A DNA stretch of 64,000 bases, from NCBI RefSeq assembly GCF_905147365.1, contig NC_056419.1, positions 3,479,501-3,543,500 of the forward strand, in the 5' to 3' direction. Shown one piece after another: positions 1-9,524 of this stretch. This DNA comes from Aricia agestis (lineage: Eukaryota > Arthropoda > Insecta > Lepidoptera > Lycaenidae). The position numbers were made by a program, and so were the translations under genes. Under the pieces are notes generated by a model. It saw nothing but the letters and a program-made list of their open reading frames with translations, searched no databases and was not told the origin of the DNA. The number at the start of each line of letters is the position of its first letter. Positions within the stretch are counted from its first letter, which is position 1.

Positions 1-303
1 CATAAATAAATTCAATTTATAATTAAAAAAAACAGAAAAGTACAAACAGGAACCAGAGGCTAGCGATAGACAAACGAAAAACGACATTGAACAATACGAC
101 TGCAGTGGTTGTTCTACAGACCACATCACACAAAATGTATGCTACCTTACGCTGTCGCAACCTCTACTTTTGAAAGGAGTTATGAAAGTTTGGGGTTATA
201 AAAAGTATTGAGGTGATTGCCCCAAAAGGTTGTAACAAGAAAATTAAATTAAATAAAGTGTTATTTATTTTTTACAAAAAAAAAATATTGCTTCCATCTT
301 CAG

Positions 304-1819
304 GGAGAGAAAGGCATCGGTCGTCGCGAGAAAGCGGCTAAACTCGCCGAGGAGAAACTCAGCAACAAGCAACGAGCGAAGATCGTGTCGAAGGAGACTA
401 TATCCACTTCGGAGTCCGACTCGGACGCCGGGCGGAAGTCGCGAAGTCGCAGTCGTAGTCGCAGTCGTGGCGGCAGTCGCAGCCCGCCGGCTAATAAGGG
501 CCGCAAGAGGATCATGTCCGCTTCTGATAGTGACAGGTAATGTTTTTAGATGTATTTAAGTTTAACTGCCTTAGTAGTAAATATTTAATGCAACATTTAT
601 TTAAAAAAGTCTTTGTCTTACTTGGTAAAGTGACATGACAATTAAATATATGAATATGCTGTTTAATAATTTGATTAGTATGTGAGTGTGTTATGTAAAG
701 TGTCGTTATTTTGTTTCGTTGTTACATTGGATAAAAATGTGAAGAGTTTTCTAACCCGAGTAACCCTGGTTAACTATATTTATATTTGTATTCATTCTAA
801 CTTTAACGTGTAATTTTGCAGGTCAAAGAGCCGTTCGAAGTCGCGCAGTCGCTCGCGTTCCGGCTCCGCTAAAAGCCGATCTAGATCCAGATCTAAAAGC
901 GGATCGCGATCTAAGAGCCGATCTAGATCGAGAAGTCGTTCGAAGTCAAAGAGCCGTTCTAGAAGTCGGTCGAAGTCCAAGAGCCGTTCGAGAAGTCGGT
1001 CGAAGTCCAAGAGCCGTTCCAGAAGTCGGTCTAAGTCCAAGAGCCGTTCTAGAAGTCGGTCGAAGTCCAAGAGCCGTTCTAGAAGTCGGTCGAAGTCGAG
1101 AAGCCGTTCGAAGAGTAGATCTCGCTCTAAGAGCCGTGCGAGGTCTAAAAGCGCTTCGCGCTCTAGATCAAGGTATGTGTTCATTTTATTTTCTGACTTA
1201 TTAAAAGTTAAACATTATTTTATTAATATAGCCTATAATTAACTATAGTTTTGATGCATTGTATCGCAAACTTCTAGTATGATAGATTACGCAACATAGA
1301 ATGACAATATTGTGCATATTTTATTTTAGTTACAAATTAATATTGTTACTTGTAGAATCTTTAGTTTTCAGTTTCACCACTGTCTGATAAAGTGCCGAAT
1401 AGGCTATTCACAACTTTTTTGACAGATTCTCCATACGTGATCTGTCAAGTTAATTGGTGGATAGCCCATTCGTTCTCTATGAGGTATTGGTGACCCTTAC
1501 TCTCTTATATTTTTAATAAGAGAGTAAAGATTTTGCTACATTTCAAGGTTTGCTGTGTTATGCATATGACTTGAATGTGCCAGATAAACAAACCTATAGC
1601 TATTCGCTTTTTCATTACATTTATTTATTTTTCAGATCCAAGAGCAGGTCCCGATCGAAGTCGCGATCGCGTTCTCGGTCGCGATCGAAGAGCCGATCGC
1701 GCAGCCGATCCGGCTCCCGATCTCGATCCGGTTCCCGATCTAGATCCGGCTCGAGAAACTCCCGTCCGGCAACGCCGGAGTCGAGGAAATCCGTTTCCGC
1801 CAGCGAAGACGAGAATTAG
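304..1819 (+). CDS. Ctr9: Ctr9 (PAF1 complex subunit), last three coding exons, 5' part outside window
   Basis: Three exons can be joined: 304-536, 822-1172 and 1636-1819 (stop TAG). All have AG acceptors, GT donors and matching phase 2 junctions. The first encodes a basic KAAKLAEEKL stretch, then AKIVSKETISTSESDSD, which lines up with the 'K-I-K-S-K-x-I-S-S-S-(D/E)' segment in the tail of metazoan CTR9. The last ends with NSRPATPES and an acidic SASEDEN, echoing the 'SRPASP' tail of vertebrate CTR9. Between them lies an Arg/Ser-rich low-complexity tract of about 150 residues. CTR9 is the TPR scaffold of the nuclear PAF1 complex, which travels with RNA polymerase II and supports histone modification and elongation. 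The TPR part is not in this window. The RS tail is much longer than in vertebrates. A different RS-rich nuclear protein cannot be fully excluded, but the two short conserved motifs favour Ctr9. Confidence 0.72.
958..1107 (+). repeat. 30-nt coding tandem repeat inside the Ctr9 RS exon
   Basis: Five consecutive 30-nt units encode variants of RSRSKSKSRS. They are nearly identical at DNA level, differing mainly in the first serine codon and a few third positions. Such a repeat can change length by slippage without shifting frame, because the unit is a multiple of three. Confidence 0.8.
1373..1497. mobile_element. Degenerate palindromic MITE in the last Ctr9 intron
   Basis: Imperfect inverted repeat with the core GCCGAATAGGCTATTCACA on the left and GGTGGATAGCCCATTCG on the right. 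A better preserved copy lies at 40375-40502. It sits wholly inside the intron 1173-1635. Confidence 0.6.
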
Positions 1820-1895
1820 TGTACATTACTCCATTATTAACATTTCAATTATTATAATCGTTCGATTTTTTGACGTACAACTCATATACAAGGTG

Positions 1896-2147
1896 TAAAG
1901 CTCTGGTTTCCTCCAAGGCTACCATTTTTTTCATCATTTCCATTCACCGCAATACAGCGGTGAATGACGTCACTAGAACGTTGTCTATGTGGGCGGTATG
2001 TCGCGGTTTCCTAGAGAACGGTGTCAATTACCGTTTTCTAGGAAACCGCGCCATATTGCTTACATGGACAGCGTTCTAGTGACGTCATACACCGCTGTAT
2101 TACGGCCGTTGCTTGACGGCGCCGCTTTTGGAGGAAACCAGAGCTTA
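1896..2147. mobile_element. Long palindromic MITE just downstream of Ctr9
   Basis: Ends are GCTCTGGTTTCCTCCA and its complement TGGAGGAAACCAGAGC. Internal segments also pair (CAGCGGTGAATGACGTCA with TGACGTCATACACCGCTG; CGCGGTTTCCTAG with CTAGGAAACCGCG), so nearly the whole element folds on itself. There is no coding capacity. It lies 77 bp after the Ctr9 stop and so may be transcribed as 3' UTR. Confidence 0.7.
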
Positions 2148-2149
2148 AC

Positions 2150-2375
2150 AGAACAAAGTGATGTGTATGTGTCACTAATATAGAGCTCATTGTGAAAGTA
2201 GCTGAAAAAGCAATTTTTTGTCATTTGTATTGTATTGTATTTGTAGCAAGCGCTTCCGCGTCATGAATTTTTCCATACAAATGTGAAAAAAGTTACTCAT
2301 TCAGCGCTGCTACTTTCACAGCGAATTCTATAAAGGGGACCCATACACACCCTAAAGTATTATCAGTTGGAGTAA
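2150..2375. mobile_element. Old copy of the CAGGGTGTAACAAAA MITE family (ends eroded)
   Basis: Carries the family's inverted core (GTGAAAGTAGC on the left, GCTGCTACTTTCACAG on the right) and the subterminal CACACCCTAAAGTATTATCA. The terminal CAGGGTGTAACAAAA is no longer recognisable. Better copies are at 35155-35492, 37093-37342, 39750-40040 and 52852-53110. Confidence 0.65.
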
Positions 2376-2535
2376 TTTACCTGATTTTTAAGATTTATTT
2401 TACATTTTATTCATAGAAACGTCATATATTTGTAGTATTATGTGTTTTTCACATAAACACAGCGTCGATATGAAGATTGCGTATGTAAACTCACCTTATT
2501 GTGTATACCTTGTCTATGGTCAAACCTCTGGTTTA

Positions 2536-2701
2536 GGCTGCGTTTCCACTGAAGCGAAGCGGAGCTTAGCGGTGCCCGAATTAACCAATCGTGCTATTCC
2601 AGCGGAATGACAGCGAAGCGGAGCAAAGATTTCGAGCATGGTGATTGGTCAATTCGGCACCGCTAAGCTCCGCTCCGCTCCGCTTCAGTGGAAACGCAGC
2701 C
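2536..2701. mobile_element. PIF/Harbinger-like MITE, TTA target duplication (copy 1)
   Basis: Starts GGCTGCGTTTCCACTGAAGC and ends with the complement, ...CAGTGGAAACGCAGCC, flanked on both sides by TTA (2533-2535 and 2702-2704). A sister copy at 25942-26092 has the same ends and the same TTA duplication. A 3-bp TWA target duplication is the hallmark of PIF/Harbinger; the superfamily call rests only on that. Confidence 0.75.
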
Positions 2702-3259
2702 TTAGTCGATAATGGATCGCACCATTTTAGCAATGGTTAAAATAATGTCATGTTTTTAACGACAACCATAAGCAGTCAATTTTAATATTTAGTTAAAGAA
2801 ATTCAAAATTATAACCCACTCCAGTTGTTTCATTACAATATTAATAAACTTTTAGTTCTTTAACTTTAAAACTGCCCCTAGTGTCAATCTATAAATGTAT
2901 CTAGCGGCAACAGAGAGAACTATGGCTGGCTTAACTTATGGCTTATTAGAACAGAAGGAGATTATTTAAAATGATTTACAGTTTTAAGTTGATTGGGCAG
3001 CTTACTTATCAATAACGCTAAATGCAATTTGCAAATAGTTTATTTGATAAAGTTGAATCTTCACTTAGTCACCAATCTCAAATCGACGGAGCACATCGCA
3101 ACCACTGGCGACAACGCAACCACGTCGACGTTTTGTCGGTACCACAACGCAACTACAAAAGCTGCAGCGACACCATTCACACGTAACCACTGCTTGACGG
3201 CATTTTGTCGTTGCGACGTGGTGTGGTTGTGGTACCGTGTGTGGGTTTGACCTTAGTGA

Positions 3260-3459
3260 CATAACTCACCGGGAAGCCATCGCGACGTGGCCAGTGACGT
3301 TACCATGGCAACGTCCAAGCAACGTCTGGCGTCTCTATTTCGCCGCAAAGCAGTGTTTTTCTTAAAGTTAAGTTTATAAACAGCGCTTTGCGGCGACGTA
3401 GTAGACGTTGCCATGGTAACGTCACTGGCCACGTTGCAATGGCTTCCCGGTGAGTTATG
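3260..3459. mobile_element. Palindromic MITE with ATAACTCACCGGGAAGCC ends
   Basis: ATAACTCACCGGGAAGCC at the left is complemented by GGCTTCCCGGTGAGTTAT at the right. Inner arms (GACGTTACCATGGCAACGTC, TTTGCGGCGACG) also pair. Non-coding, nested in the larger element 2436-3636. Confidence 0.7.
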
Positions 3460-3636
3460 GCACATACAGGCTGCGGAAGCCAGGAAGTTTTCTTGGGCTG
3501 GCAGATAAGCTGTAAAAATCAATTTTGAAGCCAATATTTAAGAGTGACAAGCAGAGAAAATTGTCAGTAAGTATTGACAATAAGGTGAGTTTACACGCGC
3601 AATCGTCATATCGACGCTGTGTTTAACACATAATAA

Positions 3637-4470
3637 CTATTTTGTTGTAATGCAAAATATTATATTAATTTCATGTGAGTTTATAAATAAACATAAACAA
3701 GACGAAATGTTGTTTTAATCTGTACCCAAAATGGTTGAAGATAGTTAATAACGCCTTTGCTGTTTAATTAAGGGCTAATAGGGGCTCAGCGAGCTTACAT
3801 AAATTGTTTTTAAAAACGTATGCTTACACCAGCTGCAGCATAAAGACAATCATTCATTCAAAGAGAAAACGAGTGTGCTTTAGTCACACGTCAGGTGTAA
3901 CAGAAGCACTTCAAAACTCTTATTACGTGCGCGGTAAGGGCGCGGTATGTTACACTTGATATGTGTACCTGGGTAGGTAGGTACTAATTAGTATGTAACA
4001 GGGTATTTGACAGATTTTTAATTTATTCTATATTGTTCCTCTCCTTGTTACACTTCTTACAACGTAAACAATAAAACAGAGATGCAAATACATGTCGCCA
4101 AGGCCAACATATTATTGGTGTAAATTGTGAGCCGATATTTATGAAAATTTAAATCCTTTTTGTTTTTTGAATCAGATTTACATCCGTACACTGAACATTT
4201 ATTATAATATCCCATTGTTTATAAGATAAGTTATCGTTTTACAACACAAAATTCGTAGACAACGCCCCAACGTCACCCCTGTGGGCGCAGGTACACAAAC
4301 TCCGCGAGTTTGTGTACGCGGGCCCACGCCGCCCACTTCCCCGCGGGTACCCCTTCGTTGCTCTGCGCAAGTACATTCGTTTCACTACTGTAGGGATATG
4401 TCATATTGCTATACTGTGACTGAAGTAAATGGTGTTTGCAAATTCAAATTTCTTTATTTGAACAAATATT
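3637..4470. other. Gene-free stretch, nothing assignable
   Basis: AT-rich sequence without a supportable exon. 4275-4400 is GC-rich with a short inverted pair around ACAAACTCCGCGAGTTTGTG. I see no splice-consistent ORF. Confidence 0.5.
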
Positions 4471-4474
4471 TTTA

Positions 4475-6127
4475 CGACACTGACTTCAGCAGCGCCTTCG
4501 ATAAAGTAGACCATAATATATTAATCGCTAAGCTACATGCGTATGGTATTCAGGAACCGCTACTCTCGTGGTTCCGTTCCTATATTGAAAACCGAATTCT
4601 GAGAGTGACGGTCAATGGATACTCCTCAGAACCTTTTTTTGCCACCTCTGGAGTTCCACAGGGTTCTCATCTCGGCCCCATCCTCTTCCTAATCTTTATA
4701 AATGATATTTCGTTATATTTGAATTTTAGTAAGTACTCTATGTTCGCTGACGACCTTAAAATATACCGAGTAATCAAATCAATTGAGGATAGTATCCTTC
4801 TTCAAACAGATCTTAACGCTCTCCAGAAATGGTGTAATGAAAATAGAATGTGCCTCAATGTTCTAAAATGCGCCCACATAAAATTCTCACGCAAAAGAAA
4901 TATAATTCAATCCCGTTATTTCATCCAGGGCCAGCTGCTTCAGGAAGTATCAGTAATTAAGGATCTAGGCGTTATCCTTGATAAAAAATTATCCTTTGCT
5001 GAACACCTAAACCAGATACTAGCAAAATCATGGATGCTATTGGGTTTTATTAAACGTAACACCGCTGAATTCAAAAATGTAGATAGCATTATCGCAATCT
5101 TTAACGCTCTAGCACGCAGTACTCTGGAATACGCATCACCGGTCTGGAACCCTCACTATAAAATTCATATCGAAAGGATAGAGAGCGTTCAAAAAGCCTT
5201 CACACGCTACCTCTCCTACAAAGATAAGTCTTGTCCCTACAGAGCTAACTACCAAAGACGCCTGAAACACTTTAACATCCACTCTCTCGAGCAACGTAGG
5301 CTAGTAGCTGATCTCTGCACTCTTCACAAAATAATTAATCGCACCCTAGACTGTTCGAATATATTAGGTCTTGTCAACATACACGTACCCCGTTGTCTTC
5401 CTAGGCGACCTCACAAAACATTCACACCAATCCCCGTAAGAACCAACCTAAGTAAGTACTCTACAATTAACAGACTCACATGCTCCTATAACAAACTCGC
5501 CGACCATGATATTGACATTTTCTATGATTCCCTTGCAAATTTAAAAAAAAAACTATTTGACATTGATATGAATTGTATATTTTGAGTTTTGTGATTATTA
5601 ATAATTATTTGTACATATGTTTAAGTTAAATGTAGTTTGTCATCTAGTTGTAAAGTTTAGTAATAATGTTAAACGTACGTTGTCCTCTAATAATTGTAAC
5701 GCTTGACTATCCCAATTATGTATTTAACTTAATTTGATTTAATTTAATTTGATTTCATTTGACTTAATTTAATTTTAATTTAATTTATTTTAATTTGATT
5801 TGATTTAAATTATTTGCTATCATGTTAAAACTCATTTTTATCCTATGACTTTTTATTAGAATTATTAACTTTTATCATTGACCATTTGTTATTATCTTTA
5901 TATAAACTGATTGTAAACTAATCGTATTAATAGGGTTAATTTTTTAAGCATGAATTTACTCTTAAGTTTTTAATTTTCTTTTATCTTAAATACGGAGAAT
6001 CTTTGTTCAAGCTGTATATACCTGTAATAGACTATTGCGTTAGATCTTATCATAGCTGTAGTAGATTTTAATTATGAATGTTGCCGCAATGTGTTGTTGG
6101 TATATCTTTAATAAATAAAATAAATAA
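4475..6127 (+). mobile_element. 5'-truncated non-LTR retrotransposon (LINE), 3' end with A-rich tail
   Basis: Covers the C-terminal part of a reverse transcriptase ORF (to 5585), then an AT-rich 3' region with degenerate TTTGATTTAATT repeats (5725-5815) and a terminal (AATAAA)n-type tail at about 6107-6127. The 5' end is cut inside RT motif A, the usual product of aborted target-primed reverse transcription. I could not identify a target duplication. Confidence 0.85.
4482..5585 (+). pseudogene. Truncated LINE reverse transcriptase, Jockey/CR1-like
   Basis: The open frame reads FSSAFDKVDH (RT motif A, with its aspartate), SGVPQGSHLGPILFLIFIND (motif B), FADD (motif C, 4743-4754) and GVILDKKLSF, followed by the C-terminal region with LEYASPVWNP typical of the Jockey/CR1/R1 group. 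The endonuclease domain and the N-terminal RT motifs are missing, so it cannot retrotranspose alone. The frame is otherwise uninterrupted to the stop, suggesting a fairly recent insertion. No proper start codon exists upstream; a frame extending left to 4281 begins with GTG in unrelated DNA. Confidence 0.85.
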
Positions 6128-6142
6128 GTACCAACCCGCCAA

Positions 6143-6400
6143 TTCTAAGATTTTTTTGTGACTACCTACCCCATGATGACTACCCCCAATATTTTGTTAT
6201 AATTCTTGGGAATTGACAAATTAATAGGAGTAGGCCATTTGTTTTAAAAATTTAAACTATAAAGTACCAGGAGCGCATAACGTACGAAGAGGTGTTTGCG
6301 TTCAATTTTTTCGACCTACTCACTAATTCTAATATTTTTCTTGTGTCTACCCCCAATATTTTGTTTTAATTCTTGTGAATTGACAAATTAAAGGGGTAGC
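6143..6400. repeat. Imperfect direct repeat, 167-bp spacing
   Basis: TACCCCCAATATTTTGTT followed by AATTCTTG.GAATTGACAAA occurs at 6181 and again at 6348, with similar flanks. Non-coding. Confidence 0.6.
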
Positions 6401-6728
6401 TTATTTGTTTTAAACTATGACTTTGCTAGATATAATTATTAGCTAGCTAAAGTAGATAAATTACAAGGTTTGTTCAAATTATAAGCAACAAAAATGAGTA
6501 ATTGTTGTTATGTTGTAAAATGTTAGTTACCAGCTTCTTCCACTCGTGTCCTTAATTTTAAAGACAGCTACAATAAAACAAGTATTAATGAAAACGTGTA
6601 TATTCGTCATCTAACAGTATATTGAAACAGTTAAGACACAGTCAAGAGCTACAACACTACGAGAACTTTACACCAAAACCGCGTAACAAAACGACCATGT
6701 GCTGTAAAGTTGGGATTAGGATCTAGGT

Positions 6729-6959
6729 CAGTGGTACTCAACCTTTTTTATACGGGCCACAAACAAGTTAGTTTTGGTCTTGGTGTCGCGGGCCGCAACT
6801 AAAATTTTTTAGGGTTGAAAAAGTAACGTTCTTCAAATGATTTTTTTACAACTTTCACGACGACTGCACTATTTTGCCGGTGGGCATGAATTTTAAAACG
6901 GTTTAACTTCACGAGGGCCACTGGTAAAGCCCCGATGGGCCGCAGGTTGAGTATAGCTC
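6729..6959. mobile_element. hAT MITE with near-perfect 8-bp target duplication
   Basis: Left end CAGTGGTACTCAACCT, right end AGGTTGAGTATAGCTC, flanked by ATCTAGGT (6721-6728) and ATCTAGAT (6960-6967), matching at 7 of 8. The 8-bp duplication and CAGTG-type end are hAT features. 231 bp, no ORF. Confidence 0.75.
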
Positions 6960-7328
6960 ATCTAGATTCTAGATCTCCTGGATTTTAGATAGAATCTGAA
7001 ACACCGGAGAAAAATTGAGATTATTGAAAATAGAACTCTTTGATAATACAACTGTGTTGAAAATCATATCATCATGTCGACATTTTGGTTCCGACTTGTC
7101 TATAGTAAGTAGCCCATATTATATTTACAGTGTCCCGAATTTTTCCGGCGTTCCGGAATCCGGATCCTAGTCGCAGCCAGAACCATAAAATCATCAGCTT
7201 TATTAAAATACTGTTGCGGGTCCCAAAAACTTACAATCAACAAGACATTCAAAATTCCTAGTTACTGCAGTTCTTACGATAGACAATTAAAGTTGGGTAC
7301 TCATTCAAATCGCAATTGCAGTTTCAAT

Positions 7329-8443
7329 TAGGGTTGCTGAGGATTCCTCTTCCTCATAATGAGGAAGTTCCGCAATAATTTGGGTTCATCAACCGTTACC
7401 GCATCCTTATAAATAAAAATACAAAAATCCTCTTCCGCTATCGCTTCCTCAAAATTTAGGAGGAATTTATGAGGAATTTCACTGCGCATGCGCGTCGCGT
7501 ATCTAATCATGGCAACGCACTCGCCAGAGCGCAATGCCGGACCGAACGGGCGAGCGAGACCTACCCTCTCGCCACCCGCGCTGTTCCTTGCTTGTTTGTT
7601 TTAATTTTATTGACATAATATAGCAAGCGTTGTTTTGTTTACGCGTGTACGCACTACGCAGAAACGCACGCAGTGCGAATAATCTAATAATTTGATTTCT
7701 TTTATCGAAAATCGAAATGAGACCGAAGTGTAGTGCTATATATATATTTTTTAATTTGGTTCACAAAACAAGATACAATTCACAATACATGCAGTTATAA
7801 ATAATAGAGTATAAAAATGACTAATACTAGGGAAAGTATCTCTCTAGGAAGTGAACACAACATGCACATAACAAAATAAAAGAGTTGTGTCAACTAAATA
7901 CTAAAATAAATACAGTTACAAAAAGAAAAGGAAAAAAAAGACAGCCATTACCCTAACCGAAGATGCCCTTAAGAGACTTTTTAGAAGAGACAAGAGAACC
8001 AGAGAATATGTCGTAAGCCGTATTGATAGCATTGTAAGATGAACATATCAGGGGTTCCCAGACTTTTTTTGTCCACTGCCCACTTTGAGAACAAAATATG
8101 TTTAAGTGCCCCCATTGTTTCACCTACTTTCTTTTCCTAATTTAAATTAAGGGGCTTTTGCCACAAATTTGTCGCTAATATTAGCCCCCCCAGCCTCTAC
8201 AAAATGCCGCCATTTTTTCTGAGTCCCACACTGCCCCCCTTTAGACCTTCAGCGCCCACAAGGAGGCGTAATCGCCCACATTGGGAAACGCTGTACTATA
8301 TGGACGTACTTCCTCTTCCGCTTCCTCATCCGCATCCTCTCCCTCAAAAAAATATCCTCTTCCTCATCCGCATCCTCTAAATTTGCGCGTGACAATTCCT
8401 CTTCCTCCTCCTCTTCCTCATAATAACTTCCTCAACAACCCTA
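7329..8443. mobile_element. Non-autonomous hAT element, perfect 8-bp target duplication
   Basis: Left end TAGGGTTGCTGAGGA and right end TTCCTCAACAACCCTA, with the target duplication GTTTCAAT at 7321-7328 and 8444-8451 exactly matching. Both subterminal regions are dense in CCTCTTCCTCATCCGCATCC and variants, as expected for transposase-binding repeats. The interior holds no transposase. A smaller hAT MITE is nested at 8049-8293. Confidence 0.85.
8049..8293. mobile_element. hAT MITE nested inside the 7329-8443 hAT element
   Basis: CAGGGGTTCCCAGACTTTTT at the left and TTGGGAAACGCTG at the right form the imperfect inverted ends; the interior contains the words 'CCACTGCCCACTTT' and 'CTGCCCCCCTTTAGA'. 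Flanks GAACATAT and TACTATAT match only partly. A second, broken left end of this family begins near 12614. Confidence 0.65.
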
Positions 8444-8844
8444 GTTTCAATAGCAAATGTTGGGATTTCGAGAAACCATACTCGTAGGTTAGACGCTCGG
8501 ACTAAACTCAATCAATCTGAGATTGACGCCAGATTGATGATCCATCAATCCGTGGGTTAGAGCCAGTCCACACGGCGCGTTACATCAGCGTTGCGTAGAC
8601 GCAGCACTGTCGTTGCGTTGTTTTATATACAAATAACCAACGCTGCGTCGTCGCAACGCACACATGACGGACAACAGCCCCCGAGACAAAGCGGGAGGGG
8701 GTGTTGACTGGCATTTAGACGTTCAGTTTCGAGTCAATCTTTACCAGATTGATAGATCATACAGATGAGAAACTGAACGTGTAACCTTCGACTTATAACG
8801 CGTCGGAAAGTGACATGGCAAATGTTCAATCCATACTTCCATAC

Positions 8845-8947
8845 TAATATAATAAATGCGAAAGTGTGTCTGTCTATTTGTCCGGAAAAATTACGGTTCC
8901 CGCGCGATAAACGAATTCCGGCACAACGGAGTTGCGGGCGTCATCTG
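8845..8947 (+). repeat. Lepidopteran 'GGAGTTGCGGGCGTCATCTA' interspersed repeat, copy 1 (interrupted)
   Basis: Begins near ATAATAAATGCGAAAGTGTG and ends CAACGGAGTTGCGGGCGTCA. The end is interrupted by the hAT MITE 8948-9348 and resumes at 9349 as GTCATCTG. The middle is deleted relative to fuller copies such as 29588-29803. I cannot say whether the family is a non-autonomous Helitron or LINE-derived. Confidence 0.75.
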
Positions 8948-9348
8948 CAGTGTTGCCAGACGGCCAACTCGGTTTCTCCCCAAGTGTTCCCAAAAATCCC
9001 CCCAAAATTCGGGATTTCAAGAAAAATCCCCCCACAAATTAGAAAAGAAAATTTTTAGTTCATTATGAATGGGAATTTCACAAATGGATACGATGAATGT
9101 ACACTATTTCTGCAATAGCGTCCAATCTTTTCAGAATCAGCATCTTCGCGAGCTCCTTGATCATTTTTATGGTTCCGTAAATCGTAACTAGAGGGTAAAA
9201 ACGGGACCATAGTACTTAGATTTCGCCGTCTGTTACCAGATTTTTTTCCTCCAACTATCCCCCCAAAAAATTGTTCCCCCGAATTTTCCCCCCATCACCT
9301 AAAAAAACCCCCAAATTTGGGGGGATTCCCCCCAACCTGGCATCACTG
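8948..9348. mobile_element. hAT MITE, perfect 8-bp target duplication GTCATCTG
   Basis: Starts CAGTGTTGCCAG and ends CTGGCATCACTG; GTCATCTG is present at 8940-8947 and 9349-9356. C-rich subterminal blocks (CCCCCCAAAATTCGGG, CCCCCCAACCTGG) flank an AT-rich middle that carries a piece of another repeat at about 9178-9235 (GGTTCCGTAAATC...GGGTAAAAACGGGACC). Inserted within the end of the repeat 8845-8947, so it is younger than that copy. Confidence 0.85.
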
Positions 9349-9385
9349 GTCATCTGTTATTGTATATTGTAAGAACTGTGTGCTA

Positions 9386-9520
9386 TAGTCCGTCGAGAAA
9401 GTGAAGAAATAAAAAAGTGGAAACATTGTAGTGTCATCCCTTTTCTTAGATTGATTTGAAAGGGATGACACTACGATGTTGCCACTTTTTAATTTTTTCA
9501 CTTTCTTGACAGACTATAAG
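9386..9520. mobile_element. Palindromic MITE, GTAGTGTCATCCCTTT family (copy 1)
   Basis: Outer ends TAGTCCGTCGAGAAAGTGAA and TTCACTTTCTTGACAGACTA pair. Inner arms GTAGTGTCATCCCTTT and AAAGGGATGACACTAC pair around a short loop. Second copy at 25763-25868. Confidence 0.75.
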
Positions 9521-9524
9521 TGCG

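Larger units (their letters stand above)
2436..3636. mobile_element. 1.2-kb non-autonomous DNA transposon with ~45-bp inverted ends, hosting nested MITEs
   Basis: The left end reads ATTATGTGTT, then ACACAGCGTCGATATGA and GTAAACTCACCTTATTG; the right end 3583-3636 is the reverse complement (CAATAAGGTGAGTTTACA, TCATATCGACGCTGTGT, AACACATAAT). The left copy has an 8-nt insertion relative to the right. Inside are two independent palindromic MITEs (2536-2701 and 3260-3459) and a GC-richer stretch (3085-3250). No transposase is present. The superfamily is not clear from the ends. Confidence 0.6.

Noticed and set aside
300..515. Minus-strand frame over Ctr9 exon 304-536
   Set aside because: Antisense shadow of a spliced exon with good junctions and family motifs.
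792..1184. 130-codon minus-strand frame rich in LLERLLDFDR repeats
   Set aside because: It is the antisense of the Ctr9 RS-repeat exon; the regular pattern is a mirror of the 30-nt coding repeat.
4281..4475. N-terminal extension of the LINE RT frame
   Set aside because: Begins at GTG in GC-rich flanking DNA and has no RT similarity before the motif A segment.
8281..8487. Pro/Ser-rich plus-strand frame
   Set aside because: Produced by the CCTCTTCCTCATCCG subterminal repeats of a hAT element.
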